Source: Clostridia bacterium
GTDB lineage: Bacteria > Bacillota > Clostridia > Christensenellales > Borkfalkiaceae
Direction of reading: 5' to 3'
Length of the DNA stretch: 5,269 nucleotides
Assembly: GCA_017503885.1 (NCBI GenBank)
Contig: JAFVSF010000206.1
Span: 1-5,269, forward strand
The notes under the pieces were generated by a model. That model saw only the letters and a program-made list of their open reading frames with translations. It was not told the DNA's origin and did not search any database. The position numbers and the translations under genes are program-made. Every line of letters begins with the position of its first letter. Within the stretch, counting starts at the first letter, position 1. This document shows, piece by piece, positions 4,788-5,269 of the stretch.

Positions 4788-5269
4788 ATGGAAAAAATTT
4801 GTAAAAAATGCTATTGGCGCTCTTACGAGGGCGGAAATCTTTTATGTTGTTATCATAGAAATTCCTTAGGTAATCCTGTTAGAGTAAAAGAAGATTCTTA
4901 TTGCGACAAATTCACGCCTATGGACACATCAAATAATATAAAAAACAATGATGGTTGTTTTTTAACGTCAGCCTGCGTAAACTTTTTAGGATTGCCAGAT
5001 GATTGCAAAGAATTAACTACTTTAAGAAATTTTAGGGATAATTATTTGAAACAAACACATCAAGGTCAAATTTTAGTAAAAAACTATTATGAAATTGCCC
5101 CTGCTATCTTGGAAAAAATAGAAAAAAGTATCAATAAAAAAGATATTTTTGCATATATTTATAAAGAAATTTCTTTAAGTGTAAAAGCCATTGAGCAAAA
5201 AAATTATGAGAAGGCTGTTTGTTCTTATAAAAATATGGTAGAAAAATTAATAAGAGAGGTGAACTTATG
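4788..5269 (+). CDS. Cys-rich zinc-ribbon-like protein with CFI-box-type domain, function unknown
   Basis: One hundred and sixty codons are visible, and the last two bases (TG) are very probably a TGA stop completed by the next base outside the window. The start is set by GGGGAGG, 7 nt before the ATG. Residues 1-44 look like a metal-binding ribbon: C5-x2-C8, C20-C21-x-H23, C39, ending in the YCDKFTP phrase seen after such ribbons in clostridial proteins. A short Asn/Lys linker follows. From residue 55, DGCFLTSACVNFLGLPDDC (55-73), LTTLRNFRDNYL (76-87) and VKNYYEIAPAI (97-107) match the plan of CFI-box proteins (CFI-T-A..., LRxFRD, YYxxAP), here with three Cys (57, 63, 73). The rest (108-160) is helical and Lys/Glu-rich. 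There is no signal peptide, so it is probably cytoplasmic. It is divergent from the HTH gene and controlled through O2. The CFI-box assignment is from memory of the motif; the biochemical role is unknown. Confidence 0.78.
   Translation, partial: MEKICKKCYWRSYEGGNLLCCYHRNSLGNPVRVKEDSYCDKFTPMDTSNNIKNNDGCFLTSACVNFLGLPDDCKELTTLRNFRDNYLKQTHQGQILVKNYYEIAPAILEKIEKSINKKDIFAYIYKEISLSVKAIEQKNYEKAVCSYKNMVEKLIREVNL
5254..5269 (+). promoter_or_regulatory. Ribosome binding site and start codon of the next gene, coupled by ATGA overlap
   Basis: GAGAGGTGA (5254-5262), a good match to the anti-Shine-Dalgarno pairing, stands 4 nt before an ATG on the last three bases. In the CFI-box frame the window ends in TTA-TG, so one further A would make the classical ATGA stop/start overlap. 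The next gene is therefore very likely co-translated with the CFI-box gene; only its start codon is visible. Confidence 0.65.

Noticed and set aside
4421..5269. Type II toxin-antitoxin pair
   Set aside because: The HTH gene is divergent rather than in the same operon, and the CFI-box protein shows no known toxin motif. The autoregulated layout fits but does not show a toxin.

Overview
The window looks like chromosomal DNA from a low-GC, Gram-positive-type bacterium, most likely an uncultured Clostridia-like member of Bacillota. This rests on AT-rich codons, GGAGG-type ribosome binding sites, sigma-A-type promoters, a clostridial-style lipoprotein signal peptide, and Firmicutes-like RecX, YigZ/YvyE and stand-alone biotin ligase sequences. 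That placement is an inference; there is no rRNA or other phylogenetic marker here. No tRNA, rRNA, CRISPR array, insertion sequence or integrase was seen.

Layout. (1) Positions 2-1506, + strand: two tandem, very acidic, secreted-type proteins of unknown function. The first is cut by the window edge and the second is a clear lipoprotein. They look like diverged paralogues in one operon. (2) 1507-1627: a convergent intergenic region with two strong hairpins that separate the lipoprotein operon from the operon arriving on the other strand. (3) 3533-1628, - strand: a tight housekeeping operon yigZ/yvyE - recX - birA, with a 3-nt gap and then a 14-nt overlap. It covers an IMPACT-family protein, a RecA modulator and a biotin-protein ligase lacking the DNA-binding domain. 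(4) 3534-3646: a compact divergent promoter region with two TTGACA boxes back to back. The rightward promoter places transcription start on the A of the ATG of a nitroreductase-family gene (3647-4330), so that mRNA is predicted to be leaderless. (5) 4331-4420: a long compound hairpin between convergent genes. (6) 4421-5269: a regulatory module in which a small XRE-type HTH protein (- strand) is divergent from a Cys-rich zinc-ribbon-like/CFI-box protein (+ strand). The latter appears translationally coupled (ATGA overlap) to a further gene starting on the last three bases.

The most interesting feature is the 124-bp region between the HTH gene and the CFI-box gene. It carries two copies of a 20-bp dyad-symmetric site (17 of 20 positions identical, and four of the five arm/spacer differences seen across the pair's two arms are paired changes that keep the symmetry). 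One overlaps the -10 of the HTH promoter and the other overlaps the -35 and spacer of the CFI-box gene promoter. This is the architecture of an autoregulated repressor that also controls the divergent operon. What the CFI-box protein and its partner do cannot be read from this window.
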